From assembly GCF_004328665.1 (NCBI RefSeq), contig NZ_CP019770.1, positions 3,148,501 to 3,212,500 on the forward strand: a DNA stretch of 64,000 nucleotides, in the 5' to 3' direction. The translations under genes were made by a program, and so were the position numbers. This DNA is from Pseudoalteromonas sp. DL-6 (GTDB lineage: Bacteria > Pseudomonadota > Gammaproteobacteria > Enterobacterales > Alteromonadaceae). The notes under the pieces were generated by a model, which was not told where the DNA came from, searched no databases, and saw only the letters and a list, made by a program, of their open reading frames with translations. This document shows positions 38,589 to 47,761 of the stretch, in pieces (the stretch's first letter is position 1; the number at the start of each line of letters is the position of its first letter).

Positions 38589-38783
38589 AACCTGAACTCT
38601 GGTTAAGAGATTTACTAAAATATTGAATCAAAATGATATTTATGTTTGTTTTCTCTAGCCAGAGATTTTCAGTGAAAACAAGGCGAAATTACGCGTCAAT
38701 AGCTAGTCTATTGCAAGTAAATTCAACGCAGTTAGCGCTCAAAATAGCTGCTTGAGATAGATTTATTATCCAGAGTTCAGGTT
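38589..38783. repeat. Short palindromic repeat element (copy B)
   Basis: A 195-base non-coding element with perfect 14-base inverted ends: AACCTGAACTCTGG and CCAGAGTTCAGGTT. The interior holds AACAAGGCGAAA and AACGCAGTTAGCG, motifs shared in order with copy A at 8717-8878, although the terminal repeats of the two copies differ completely. Confidence 0.7.
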
Positions 38784-38802
38784 AATATACTAAGCCCTTA
38801 AT

Positions 38803-38838
38803 AAAAATGCACTTAGCCTTGGTTTAAGTGCATTTTTT
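38803..38838. terminator. Bidirectional terminator
   Basis: AAAAATGCACTTA/TAAGTGCATTTTTT hairpin between the DUF4097 gene and the convergent AttH-like gene. Confidence 0.8.
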
Positions 38839-38858
38839 GAAAGCCGTTTTATAACCCG

Positions 38859-39959
38859 CTAATAGCCAACCAACTCTGCATAACCTTTACCTTTAAAACC
38901 ACCTTGGGTTTTAATTCGCCCCTCCCAGTAGGGGATGCTCAATTGATTACGTGAATCGGGGTTACGCGCTTCAATTATAATAGGCTCAAACCCTTTAACC
39001 TTGAGGTGCCACTTAACTGGATAGGTTTTACTACTTTGCGTTGTTTGGGTTGTAAGCTCAGATGTTTTTAATATCTGCAAAGTCACGTCGTTATTGTCAA
39101 TAGCGCGTACTTGTCCATCGGACGTAATGTGCGATGCATTGCAGTAATCATAACTTTGTTGGCCATTACGAATACAAAATGCCATCAAGCCACCCTGTTT
39201 TTTATCATCGGCCTGAATGCTAAACCAGTCCCAACCATTTTGGGTAGGATCGATTAACGCCGAAGACCACTCTCTGTCTAACCAAGCATCTCCAGTTACT
39301 TTAAAAGTTTTACCCGCAAATGTGATGTCGCCTTTGGCTTGTAGAAACGGATAGCTGTAATAGTAAGAGGCATGCCCCTGGTGGGTTTTTTGGCTATAAC
39401 CTTGCTCGCCATGCTTTACAAGCGGGCTATTAGCCAGCACCAGGTTTGCACTGTAATTTTCCTGCTGTGCCTTTAAGCTAAGCGGTAAAAATGCTGCTTT
39501 TTTACTTGCTAGCTGCCAATCATCTAGGCGAGCCTCAAATGGCTGTGCTGTTATATTTACTTGCCCCGAGCGGCCATATTTCTCGAACGCCTGATGCTGG
39601 GTATCGGTTTGTATTGCAAAGTGAGCAAAGTAAAGCTGCCCATTCCACCAAGGCGATGGTTCTGTTTGTGTGCTTTGCTCATCAACCGAGAGCCTAAATA
39701 AAGTCCATTGCACACCAAAGGTGTCGCCATTATCTGCTTTTAAATTAGCAGTTACGTACCACCATTCAATTCCTTGTTGATGATGCGCCCCATGATCGCG
39801 TGGAAAGCTCAGTCCTTGGTTTTTGTTTACAGGTTCACCAAATTGTTGTGCAAACCCGCTATGCATTGGTTTATTTTGATTTACTTGCTCTGCTTCGGGC
39901 TGGCACGCGCTTAATGCGCCAATAAAAATAAAGGTAACGGCTGCTTTTAGTCTATTCAT
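38859..39959 (-). CDS. AttH-like lipocalin-domain lipoprotein
   Basis: About 366 residues. I start at ATG 39959, which gives a lipoprotein signal (AAVTFIFIGALSACQ); the longer frame from 39992 would overlap the permease gene. The mature protein has the AttH/CrtC-like twin lipocalin fold (HHQQGIEWWYVTANL, WTLFRL, DAWLDREWSS, WDWFSIQ). It is last in an operon with an ATPase and FtsX-type permease, as in AttEFGH and related clusters. The actual substrate, probably a hydrophobic molecule or lipid, is unknown. Confidence 0.87.
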   Translation of the reverse strand: MNRLKAAVTFIFIGALSACQPEAEQVNQNKPMHSGFAQQFGEPVNKNQGLSFPRDHGAHHQQGIEWWYVTANLKADNGDTFGVQWTLFRLSVDEQSTQTEPSPWWNGQLYFAHFAIQTDTQHQAFEKYGRSGQVNITAQPFEARLDDWQLASKKAAFLPLSLKAQQENYSANLVLANSPLVKHGEQGYSQKTHQGHASYYYSYPFLQAKGDITFAGKTFKVTGDAWLDREWSSALIDPTQNGWDWFSIQADDKKQGGLMAFCIRNGQQSYDYCNASHITSDGQVRAIDNNDVTLQILKTSELTTQTTQSSKTYPVKWHLKVKGFEPIIIEARNPDSRNQLSIPYWEGRIKTQGGFKGKGYAELVGY

Positions 39960-39966
39960 GTAAGTC

Positions 39967-42408
39967 CTATAGCTTGGCAACATTATCGGCAACGGCGCTT
40001 CGCGTTAATTTTATTAGCGGTAACGCGCTCACAAATAAAGCTAACATAAACATAAGCACCGTAAAGCCAGCTAATTGCAGCCAATTAACGGTCATGGCCA
40101 TGGTCCAACCAAAGGCAATTGGCATGACGTAAGTTAATAGTACCCATCCAAGGCTAAGCCCCAGTGGTATGGCTAATAACAAGGTGGTTAAAATAATAAG
40201 TGCAGCTTGCAGTACTTTTGCTCCCAATAATTGCTGTTGGGTGACACCCAGCGTTTGTAATACCGCCATGGGCTGTAATTGCCCGCGCCCTAAAGTTAAA
40301 AAGCTTACCCACATGCCAAATAATGCAATCAGCATAATAAATATATTAAGCGCCTGAGTAACATAAAAAGTTTTACCAAATAACTGTTTTGCAAAACGCT
40401 TAAACTGCTGGTTCGCAATAACTTGCTGACTATCTAATTGGTGCTGCTTTTGAATATATTCGGCCATGGCGTCTACGTCGCTATTTGGATTTAGCCAAAG
40501 CGATAAACCATACTCAGTGTAATTTAAGCTGCTATTCAATAATGCATTAGTTGTTACAACAACATTTAACCCTTGCTCGCCGTAATCAAAATAGGCAGCA
40601 CGTACTTGGCACGTTAGTGTATTAATATGCTGTTTTAGGGTTATTACATCACCTACTTTAAGCGAATACTGCAGCAAGGCGGGTTCGTTCACTAAGCAAC
40701 CCACCACCCCGTTTTTGTTTTTTTCAAATACTGCAGATGTAGGTGCTTTATTGTTTAACAAAGTAAGGTGTTGGTTGTAGCTGGCCGTTGCACCAAATGC
40801 CATAACATCAACAGCAATTCTATTTTTAGATGTTTTAAGCTCACTGTTAGCTGACCAATATACGCCTACTTTTTCGACCTCTGGGAGTTCACGCAATTTA
40901 GCCCCTAACGCTTGAATGTTTTGATCGGGCCTTACGTATAAATCGGCGCTTAGGCGTTTTTCAAGGTGTGTATCTAAGGTGTCACTAAAACTGCCAACCA
41001 TAATCTGCATACCTACGGCGGCTCCCATAGCCATTAAAATAGCGAGTACCGAGCTTAGTAATGCGGGTAATTGCACTAGGCTATCGGCTTTTAACCAGTG
41101 AATAATGGGATTTTGTGTTGGCCATGGCAATTTAAAAACGGCTTTAACTACCGGTGGCGTAATAACAAAAAAGAGCAGTAACACACAAACACACAGCAAT
41201 AAGGCGCTTATTTTGGTATTTGCCGTTAGCGCTAAGTAACTGGCTGCACAAATAGCTAACGCAAACATTAGCCATTTAATACGCGCTAAAAAAGTACTTA
41301 ATCGAGCCGATTGACTGGCTAAAAACCCCAACAAAACAACAATATTAAGTGTAAAACCGCTGACAATCATACTGCTATCAAGGCTTACTACAAAGCTTCT
41401 GTCTAGTTGGTAAAGCCCTCGAAGAGTCGCCGATACATCCATAACTAAGGCGTTTGCCAGTGCCGCGCCTAATAATGCACCTAATACTGCAGCAAAAAAA
41501 CTAAGCACCGTTAATTCAATAACCAGCGCTTTAATTAACACCGACCTTTGACAACCCAGCACCCACATTTGCTGCTGCAAGTGAGCACGCGCATTGTATG
41601 CCAGCTTAATTGCATTAAAACTTAAAAACGCACCCACCACATAACCTAACAAAGCCAGCGCTTGTAAATTAAAGAAAAATGCCTCAGAGAGCGCATCAAA
41701 AGCTTGCTCTTGCGCAGCTTCAAGCCGTGCTTGCTCGCCTAACAATACGTTTAACTGGGCTGCTTGTTTGTTATTGAAGCCACTTACTTCAAAGTAACTA
41801 ATTGCCCCATTTGCGCGCAGTAACTTGTCGGCAAGGCTAATATCCACCAGCATGGTCATGCCTAAACCTTGTAATTCGCTTACCGCTAAAGTAACAGTGG
41901 AATCGCCCATGTTTATATTAATGCGGCTGTTTTTTAAATTTAGCCGCTGCATTAATTTAGGGTCGATATAAACAGTATTTAGTATCTGTTCAAACCCAGA
42001 ATAACGATTGTTGGTTGTTGATGCTGAGCCGCCGGTATTTTCTGTAAGCCACTGTAATAAATTGACGCCTCTAATCGCGAGTTTTTGCTGCTTATTGGTT
42101 TCAATTACGCCCTCTAAAACCGGTTGAACCTGCGTAAAGCCAGCCGCCCTCATACGCGACCACATACTGTTGGGCAACCTATTTTCACCTAGCACAGGGC
42201 GAACAAAATGCGTCACTGGGTTTGCAATTAGTGCTGTGGTTTGTTGATAGCGTTTACCGGCCTCTAAATTTAAGCCCTGTATTGCAGTAAGTAGCGCCGC
42301 GCCTAAACTAAAACCAATGAAAAACAGGAATAACAGCCCTACATGACGGCGATAAAACTGCATATACGTTATTAATATAAGTTTAAGCTCAGCCATTAAT
42401 TTGGCCAT
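39967..42408 (-). CDS. ABC transporter permease, FtsX/MacB-like fused type
   Basis: An 813-residue permease with an N-terminal helix (VGLLFLFFIGFSLGAALL), a periplasmic domain, three helices (about 250-350), a middle helix block (about 375-480), a second periplasmic domain and three C-terminal FtsX-type helices (FIMLIALFGMWVSFLTLGRGQL onwards). The two halves correspond to the two permeases of split AttF/AttG-like systems. The start overlaps the ATPase stop by 20 bases; an in-frame ATG at 42396 is the alternative. Confidence 0.88.
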   Translation of the reverse strand: MAKLMAELKLILITYMQFYRRHVGLLFLFFIGFSLGAALLTAIQGLNLEAGKRYQQTTALIANPVTHFVRPVLGENRLPNSMWSRMRAAGFTQVQPVLEGVIETNKQQKLAIRGVNLLQWLTENTGGSASTTNNRYSGFEQILNTVYIDPKLMQRLNLKNSRININMGDSTVTLAVSELQGLGMTMLVDISLADKLLRANGAISYFEVSGFNNKQAAQLNVLLGEQARLEAAQEQAFDALSEAFFFNLQALALLGYVVGAFLSFNAIKLAYNARAHLQQQMWVLGCQRSVLIKALVIELTVLSFFAAVLGALLGAALANALVMDVSATLRGLYQLDRSFVVSLDSSMIVSGFTLNIVVLLGFLASQSARLSTFLARIKWLMFALAICAASYLALTANTKISALLLCVCVLLLFFVITPPVVKAVFKLPWPTQNPIIHWLKADSLVQLPALLSSVLAILMAMGAAVGMQIMVGSFSDTLDTHLEKRLSADLYVRPDQNIQALGAKLRELPEVEKVGVYWSANSELKTSKNRIAVDVMAFGATASYNQHLTLLNNKAPTSAVFEKNKNGVVGCLVNEPALLQYSLKVGDVITLKQHINTLTCQVRAAYFDYGEQGLNVVVTTNALLNSSLNYTEYGLSLWLNPNSDVDAMAEYIQKQHQLDSQQVIANQQFKRFAKQLFGKTFYVTQALNIFIMLIALFGMWVSFLTLGRGQLQPMAVLQTLGVTQQQLLGAKVLQAALIILTTLLLAIPLGLSLGWVLLTYVMPIAFGWTMAMTVNWLQLAGFTVLMFMLALFVSALPLIKLTRSAVADNVAKL

Positions 42409-43045
42409 CTTTTAAAAACAATTGCGTAGCAAACTGATCGGCCAATCGCTGACTATGAGTGACCATAATAAGTATTATTTGCTGCTCTTCGCACAGGTTT
42501 TTTAGTAGCGTAACTATATCGAGTGAGCGAGCGGCATCAAGGTTACCCGTAGGTTCATCAGCCAATAACAGCTTAGGCTTATTTAATAGCGCACGGCCTA
42601 TGCCCACCCGTTGCTGCTCGCCACCTGAGAGTTGTTCAGGCATTGCTGTAAGCTTGCCTTCTAAACCCAGTTTTTTAGCCATCGTATTTACTTCATCGTC
42701 GCTAGGCGATAACCCATTAAGCCTTGCTTGAAAGCACATATTGTCTTTCACATTTAACGGGCTGAGTAATTGGTAATGCTGAAAAATAATACCTATTTTA
42801 CGCCGATAAAGCGCAAGCTCATTGGCACTCAATTCACTAATTTTTTGTTTATTAACCGTAATAGTTCCTGCATCTGGAGACAGTAAACCGGCTAATAAAT
42901 TTAATAATGTTGTTTTACCCGAGCCACTATCACCTAGTAAGGCAATGTGCGCCGCAGGCAAAATAGTTAACGATAAGTCATTAATTATTTGTCGTTTTAA
43001 GCCACCATCTTGGCGTGTAAAAAACACATTATTTAGCGAAATCAT
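42389..43045 (-). CDS. ABC transporter ATPase, LolD/MacB type
   Basis: A 218-residue ATPase: Walker A GDSGSGKT at 38-45, Q-loop FQHYQLLSPL near 89, signature LSGGEQQ at 139-145, Walker B LLLADE at 159-164 and a switch His in MVTHS. It is the first gene of a three-gene operon (ATPase, permease, AttH-like lipoprotein), probably a mechanotransmission-type or lipid/lipoprotein-handling ABC system of the inner membrane. Confidence 0.93.
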   Translation of the reverse strand: MISLNNVFFTRQDGGLKRQIINDLSLTILPAAHIALLGDSGSGKTTLLNLLAGLLSPDAGTITVNKQKISELSANELALYRRKIGIIFQHYQLLSPLNVKDNMCFQARLNGLSPSDDEVNTMAKKLGLEGKLTAMPEQLSGGEQQRVGIGRALLNKPKLLLADEPTGNLDAARSLDIVTLLKNLCEEQQIILIMVTHSQRLADQFATQLFLKDGQING

Positions 43046-43255
43046 AAAAAAAAGGTCATTCCTGCAACAAAAAATACGGTCTGTTATATAAACGATACCA
43101 TATCAGTAAAAAGCTCAAATAAGCGTTCTTTTTGTGACCGCTACCAGTAAAGTTAATTTTACTTGTAAGCTAAAGCACTTTTTACTTTCGTAACTCATTG
43201 TATTTTATACGCACCTAAGCCATGCTATTTATCTCAACGTTAATAAGGTAAGCAT

Positions 43256-45151
43256 GTGTTAGAAATAGCGTTAATTTACTTAGCTGCCGCCATTGTTGCA
43301 GTTCCTATAGCAAAACGACTTGGACTTGGCTCTGTGCTGGGTTATTTAATTGCTGGCATTTTGATAGGCCCTTATGCATTAGGAGTCGTAGGTGACCAAA
43401 CTGATGTAATGCACTTTGCTGAATTTGGCGTTGTGATGATGTTATTTTTAGTTGGCCTTGAACTGCAACCTTCGCGTTTGTGGACTCTGCGCCACTCAAT
43501 TTTAGGGCTTGGCGGATTGCAGGTAGTATTAAGTGCAGCGGCTATTTTTGCCTTTTGTTATTGGTTTTTTGCCATGCATTGGCAAACAGCACTGGCTATA
43601 GGCTTAATGCTCGCACTGTCTTCAACTGCTATTGTGCTGCAAAGCTTAGAAGAAAAAGGCTGGTTAAAGCAAGAAGCTGGGCAAAATGCATTTTCAGTTT
43701 TATTATTTCAAGATATTGCGATTATTCCTATTTTAGCGCTGCTCCCTTTACTGGCTTTTGCACCACAAGGTAACTCAAAAGATATTAGCGACTCCATCAT
43801 TGCAGGCTGGCCTATTTGGCAGCAAGTTGGGGTTTCTGTTGCTGTTATTGCCGCTATCATTGCTGGCGGTAAATATGTGTCGGCACCACTATTTAGATAC
43901 ATAGCACAAACCCACATGCGTGAAATATTCACAATTTTTGCATTGTTTTTAGTGGTGGCTATTTCGCTGGTGATGCAAAGTATTGGCTTATCGCCCGCAC
44001 TGGGTACTTTTTTAGCCGGAGTTGTATTGGCCGAAAGTGAATTTAGACACGAGCTAGAAGCCGATATAGAACCCTTTAAAGGCTTATTACTGGGACTATT
44101 TTTTATCACGGTTGGTGCATCAATTAATTTTGAACTGCTGTTTAATCAGTTCAGTACCGTGATTGCCTTAGTGGTGCTATTAATTGTCATTAAAGCCTGT
44201 ATTTTACTTGCCTTGGCAATGGCTTTTAATATTAGTCGTAAACAGCAACTGCTATTTACCTTAGCCCTTGCTCAGGGCGGCGAGTTTGCGTTTGTGCTGC
44301 TTAGTGTAACCACCACCTTGAGTATTTTAACCCCAGAGCAAACCAATTTAGTTACCCTTGTGGTTGCCGTTTCTATGCTAATAGCGCCTTTACTACTGAT
44401 GTTGTATGAGCAAATTCAAAAGCGTAGCTATAGCAGCACGGCACCCGAATTTGATAAACCAGAACAAATAAGCACAGCTAAGCATGTGATCATTGCCGGA
44501 TACGGCCGTTTTGGGCAAATTATGGGGCGTTTATTACATGCGCAAGGCTACGAAATTACCGTACTTGATCACAGCCCAAGCCAAATAGAACTGCTGCGCC
44601 GCTTTGGTAACACCGTATTTTACGGTGATGCTGCTCGCCAAGAACTGCTTGAAGCCGCAGGCGCGCATACTGCACAAATGCTGGTTGTTGCAATTGATAA
44701 CCCAGATAAAACCATTGAAATTATTAAGCTGGCACATAAAAACTACCCACAATTAAAAATAGTGGCGCGCGCAATCGATCGTCGCCATGCGTATCAACTA
44801 CTGAATCTAAAAGTGGATGCGTTTAACCGCGAAACCGTCGACTCAGCCATTAACTTAGCCATAGAATCACTGCAGCTACTTGGCAATAGCAAAGAAGACG
44901 CTGAGCGTGCTGGTAAATTATTTAGGGATCATGACCGTGCATCTGTGTTACAACTTTCTGAGCTTTGGGGAGATGATGCCAGCTACGGCGTTGCAGTACG
45001 CCAACGTATGGAAGATTTAAAGCAGGTATTACAACAAGATAAACAAGCACGGCAAAACTTAAATACCTGTGACGCCAACGATTATGAAAATGGCTTAACT
45101 GAGAGCACGGTTAAGCCAAAAAATGCTAATGATGATGCCCACCTTGAATAG
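43256..45151 (+). CDS. Kef-type monovalent cation:proton antiporter (CPA2)
   Basis: 631 residues. The N-terminal about 380 residues form a CPA2 exchanger of about 12 helices (GLGSVLGYLIAGILIGPYALG, LALSSTAIVLQSLEEKG, SPALGTFLAGVVLAESEFRHELE). A RCK/TrkA-N NAD-binding domain follows (VIIAGYGRFGQIMGRLLHAQG). GTG start with AAGG eight bases upstream. It resembles KefB/KefC, which export potassium in exchange for protons and are gated by glutathione adducts. No ancillary KefF/KefG gene is adjacent. It overlaps the convergent next gene by 26 bases. Confidence 0.9.
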   Translation: MLEIALIYLAAAIVAVPIAKRLGLGSVLGYLIAGILIGPYALGVVGDQTDVMHFAEFGVVMMLFLVGLELQPSRLWTLRHSILGLGGLQVVLSAAAIFAFCYWFFAMHWQTALAIGLMLALSSTAIVLQSLEEKGWLKQEAGQNAFSVLLFQDIAIIPILALLPLLAFAPQGNSKDISDSIIAGWPIWQQVGVSVAVIAAIIAGGKYVSAPLFRYIAQTHMREIFTIFALFLVVAISLVMQSIGLSPALGTFLAGVVLAESEFRHELEADIEPFKGLLLGLFFITVGASINFELLFNQFSTVIALVVLLIVIKACILLALAMAFNISRKQQLLFTLALAQGGEFAFVLLSVTTTLSILTPEQTNLVTLVVAVSMLIAPLLLMLYEQIQKRSYSSTAPEFDKPEQISTAKHVIIAGYGRFGQIMGRLLHAQGYEITVLDHSPSQIELLRRFGNTVFYGDAARQELLEAAGAHTAQMLVVAIDNPDKTIEIIKLAHKNYPQLKIVARAIDRRHAYQLLNLKVDAFNRETVDSAINLAIESLQLLGNSKEDAERAGKLFRDHDRASVLQLSELWGDDASYGVAVRQRMEDLKQVLQQDKQARQNLNTCDANDYENGLTESTVKPKNANDDAHLE

Positions 45152-45839
45152 CCTCGCCTTGCTGATTATAAAAACCAGTAGCGCCGTGCTCTATAAAACC
45201 AAGATTAATCATTTTAGCTAAAAATGGATCGCTTTCGTTATCGCCAATATCCGCGTAATCGGTGGTTTGAAAGTTATCCCATTTTGCAAACTGAGCCTTA
45301 ATTGCAGGTGTATCACTGTTTACATCATTTAAGCTAAGCAAGGTTTGAGTATCACTTTTTTTATTAGTCACACTAAAAGTTTTAACTAATTTTGCTTGCG
45401 GGAGAAAAGTCAGCTTAAATTGGTTATCGCCCTCATTAAGCACATAATTTTTTACCTCATTACAACCCTCACCTTGTGAACTTACTAGGGTCATTTTTGC
45501 AATTAAATGGTTATCCACCAGCTGACTTTTGGCGCTCCAATTTTGCACTCCACGTACCTCCGATGGTTGGTACTCAATACCGCGTTGCTCGGCATTAAAG
45601 TAGCGAATAGGACGAAGCTGGTTATTACTTAGCTGCTGCCAAAGCTCGGTTAGTGTTTCACTTTGATGCGCCACCTGCTGATTGTTTCGCCAAAGAGTAA
45701 GCGACTGGGTGCTGTGCTGCGATTTGTGCTGATTGGTAATTTTATAGTCGGCTTTTAGTTGCGCAGCATCAATGTCGCACTGCTGGGCGAGCGCACTCGT
45801 GCTGGCCAATGCTGAGAATATAAATAATAGCTTTTTCAT
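45126..45839 (-). CDS. Exported protein of unknown function
   Basis: 237 residues with signal peptide MKKLLFIFSALASTSALAQ. The mature part has three Cys (QQCDIDA, GEGCNEV) and a His-ending C-terminus (GGHHH) that could bind metal. I do not recognise the family. The 3' end overlaps the antiporter gene by 26 bases on the opposite strand. It is probably monocistronic. Confidence 0.8.
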   Translation of the reverse strand: MKKLLFIFSALASTSALAQQCDIDAAQLKADYKITNQHKSQHSTQSLTLWRNNQQVAHQSETLTELWQQLSNNQLRPIRYFNAEQRGIEYQPSEVRGVQNWSAKSQLVDNHLIAKMTLVSSQGEGCNEVKNYVLNEGDNQFKLTFLPQAKLVKTFSVTNKKSDTQTLLSLNDVNSDTPAIKAQFAKWDNFQTTDYADIGDNESDPFLAKMINLGFIEHGATGFYNQQGEAIQGGHHH

Positions 45840-45911
45840 TGGGGTAATCTCTTAGTTAAACATTACTTTATGACTCTAAAATAACGCTTAATAATGGCAT
45901 TTGTATGACAC

Positions 45912-45937
45912 AAAAAAGCCCGCACAGTGTGCGGGCT
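45912..45937 (-). terminator. Terminator of the alkaline phosphatase pair
   Basis: A run plus GCCCGCAC/GTGCGGGC stem, oriented to end minus-strand transcription just after the distal phosphatase gene. Confidence 0.8.
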
Positions 45938-45956
45938 GTTTGTTTAGCAAGTTAAT

Positions 45957-47750
45957 TTATTGCGCTACTTTTTCATCCGCCACTTTTACAAAATCAGCAG
46001 CAAAGTCCATAACATGGAACAAAAAGCTTTGCTCATTAGTGCCTGTTACTAAATGCGCACCTGGGCCCATTGCATACACCCCCACATCTTCACCCGCATG
46101 GGTTTCTGATGATAGTGGCACAAGTGCTTCTTGGTGAAAGCCCGGCGTTGTAGTATCAACATTGCTTAAATCAACACGCCCTGTAACCGGTGCAAAGTTA
46201 TATCCTACATCTGCATCGGTTTCATTACCTAAGTCTCTAAAGCCACCACCATTAGTGTAGCCAACCGTTGTGTAAGGCATATCATCGGCCGCTAAACTTG
46301 GCTCAGTTTGGCCTACACCCACTACCTTACCCAATATTGGGTTACCACGTTTAGGGTAACCAGCAATAGTAAACACATGGCTGTGATCGGCCGTGACCAC
46401 GATTAGTGTTTCTTCTGGGTTAGTATTTTCCATCGCCACTTTTACCGCATTAGCTAACTCAATAGTGTCGTTTAATGCGTTGTAAGCGTTACCCGCATGG
46501 TGGGCGTGATCAATACGGCCCGACTCAACTGTTAAGAAAAAGCCTTTATCATTGTTATCTAAAACATTAATAGCTTTTTCGGTCATTTGCGATAGCGAAG
46601 GCTCACCCGCTACATCATTGGCACGGTCTGCTTCGTATTGCATGTGCGATTCGTTAAATAAACCAAATACCTTTGTGGCATCATCGCTAATGGCATCAAA
46701 CCCAGTTTGATCCATTACGTAAGTACCAGTCGGGTAAGTTGTTTGCCATTCTGTCACTAAATTACGCGCATCAGTACGGTCGCCTTCAACAGCACTCACC
46801 GCATCTGCAGAATTAAAGGCTGCATCTTTAGGTAAAAAATGACGACGCCCGCCACCCATAACCACTTCGATTCCGTCTACATCAACACCACTAAAACGGG
46901 CTTCTAAGTTCTTTTCAAAATTAACCAGCTGTGAAGCAATATCTTCACAATTGGCTGACTCTGAAGCTGGCATATCTGAAATATCTTCCCAGTTACGATC
47001 AGCCGACTTAGCATAAGTTGCCGCAGGCGTTGCATGGGTAATACGTGCCGTAGAAACAATACCGGTAGATTTACCGGCAATTTCCGCAAGCTCTAACGAA
47101 GTAACAAGCTCATGCCCTTTGCCTGATGCACAATTACCACGCTCAACCGCTTCATCAATACCAATTACACCCACATCGGTTTTTACACCAGAGGCCATTG
47201 CTGTCATCGTACCGGCAGAATCTGGTGTTTGTGCATCTACGTTATAAGTTTTTACAAACCCAGAATACGGCATAGTTTCAAAGCTTAATTGGTGATCTTC
47301 ACCCATCTCACCCTGCAACTGCCCCGCTAAAATACGCGCCGCCGTTATGGTAGAAATACCCATACCATCACCAACAAACAAGATCACGTTTTTCGCTTTA
47401 CCTGACTCTGTTACTACCTTACTTGCTGCATCTTGCGCACTAGCAAGTTTAGTTTGTGCGTCGCTAAACCAAGCATTGTTACTTAATGAAGCGAGCTGTT
47501 CACTCGTTAATGAGGTAGCTGGGTCGTTACATACTAAGTTAGTGTGCGTTACTTCGCTGCTCTCTAATTGCCCATTAGTATTGGTATCAACACCGCTTTG
47601 CGTTTCTACGCCGCCATTAACACATTGTGCTGAGCCTACTGCGATTTGGTTATCTACCGCTAAAATATTATTACTGTTTTTGTCGTCATCACTCGAACAC
47701 CCAGTTAATGCGACCATTACTGCTAAAGAAAGTACTGTTAATTTATTCAT
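45957..47750 (-). CDS. Alkaline phosphatase, lipoprotein with N-terminal extension
   Basis: About 597 residues. Starting at ATG 47750 it has a lipobox (VALTGCSSDDD). An extension of about 90 residues follows with an EF-hand-like stretch (DTNTNGQLESSEVTHTNLVC). Then comes the PhoA-type catalytic domain: VGDGMGIST, nucleophile Ser in TPDSAGTMTAM, VESGRIDHAHHAGN and TADHSHVF supplying the metal ligands. It releases phosphate from monoesters at the cell surface or in the periplasm. Closely similar to the gene directly upstream, so a tandem duplicate; the stop of that gene abuts this start region. Confidence 0.92.
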   Translation of the reverse strand: MNKLTVLSLAVMVALTGCSSDDDKNSNNILAVDNQIAVGSAQCVNGGVETQSGVDTNTNGQLESSEVTHTNLVCNDPATSLTSEQLASLSNNAWFSDAQTKLASAQDAASKVVTESGKAKNVILFVGDGMGISTITAARILAGQLQGEMGEDHQLSFETMPYSGFVKTYNVDAQTPDSAGTMTAMASGVKTDVGVIGIDEAVERGNCASGKGHELVTSLELAEIAGKSTGIVSTARITHATPAATYAKSADRNWEDISDMPASESANCEDIASQLVNFEKNLEARFSGVDVDGIEVVMGGGRRHFLPKDAAFNSADAVSAVEGDRTDARNLVTEWQTTYPTGTYVMDQTGFDAISDDATKVFGLFNESHMQYEADRANDVAGEPSLSQMTEKAINVLDNNDKGFFLTVESGRIDHAHHAGNAYNALNDTIELANAVKVAMENTNPEETLIVVTADHSHVFTIAGYPKRGNPILGKVVGVGQTEPSLAADDMPYTTVGYTNGGGFRDLGNETDADVGYNFAPVTGRVDLSNVDTTTPGFHQEALVPLSSETHAGEDVGVYAMGPGAHLVTGTNEQSFLFHVMDFAADFVKVADEKVAQ

Positions 47751-47761
47751 GTGAGCCGCCA

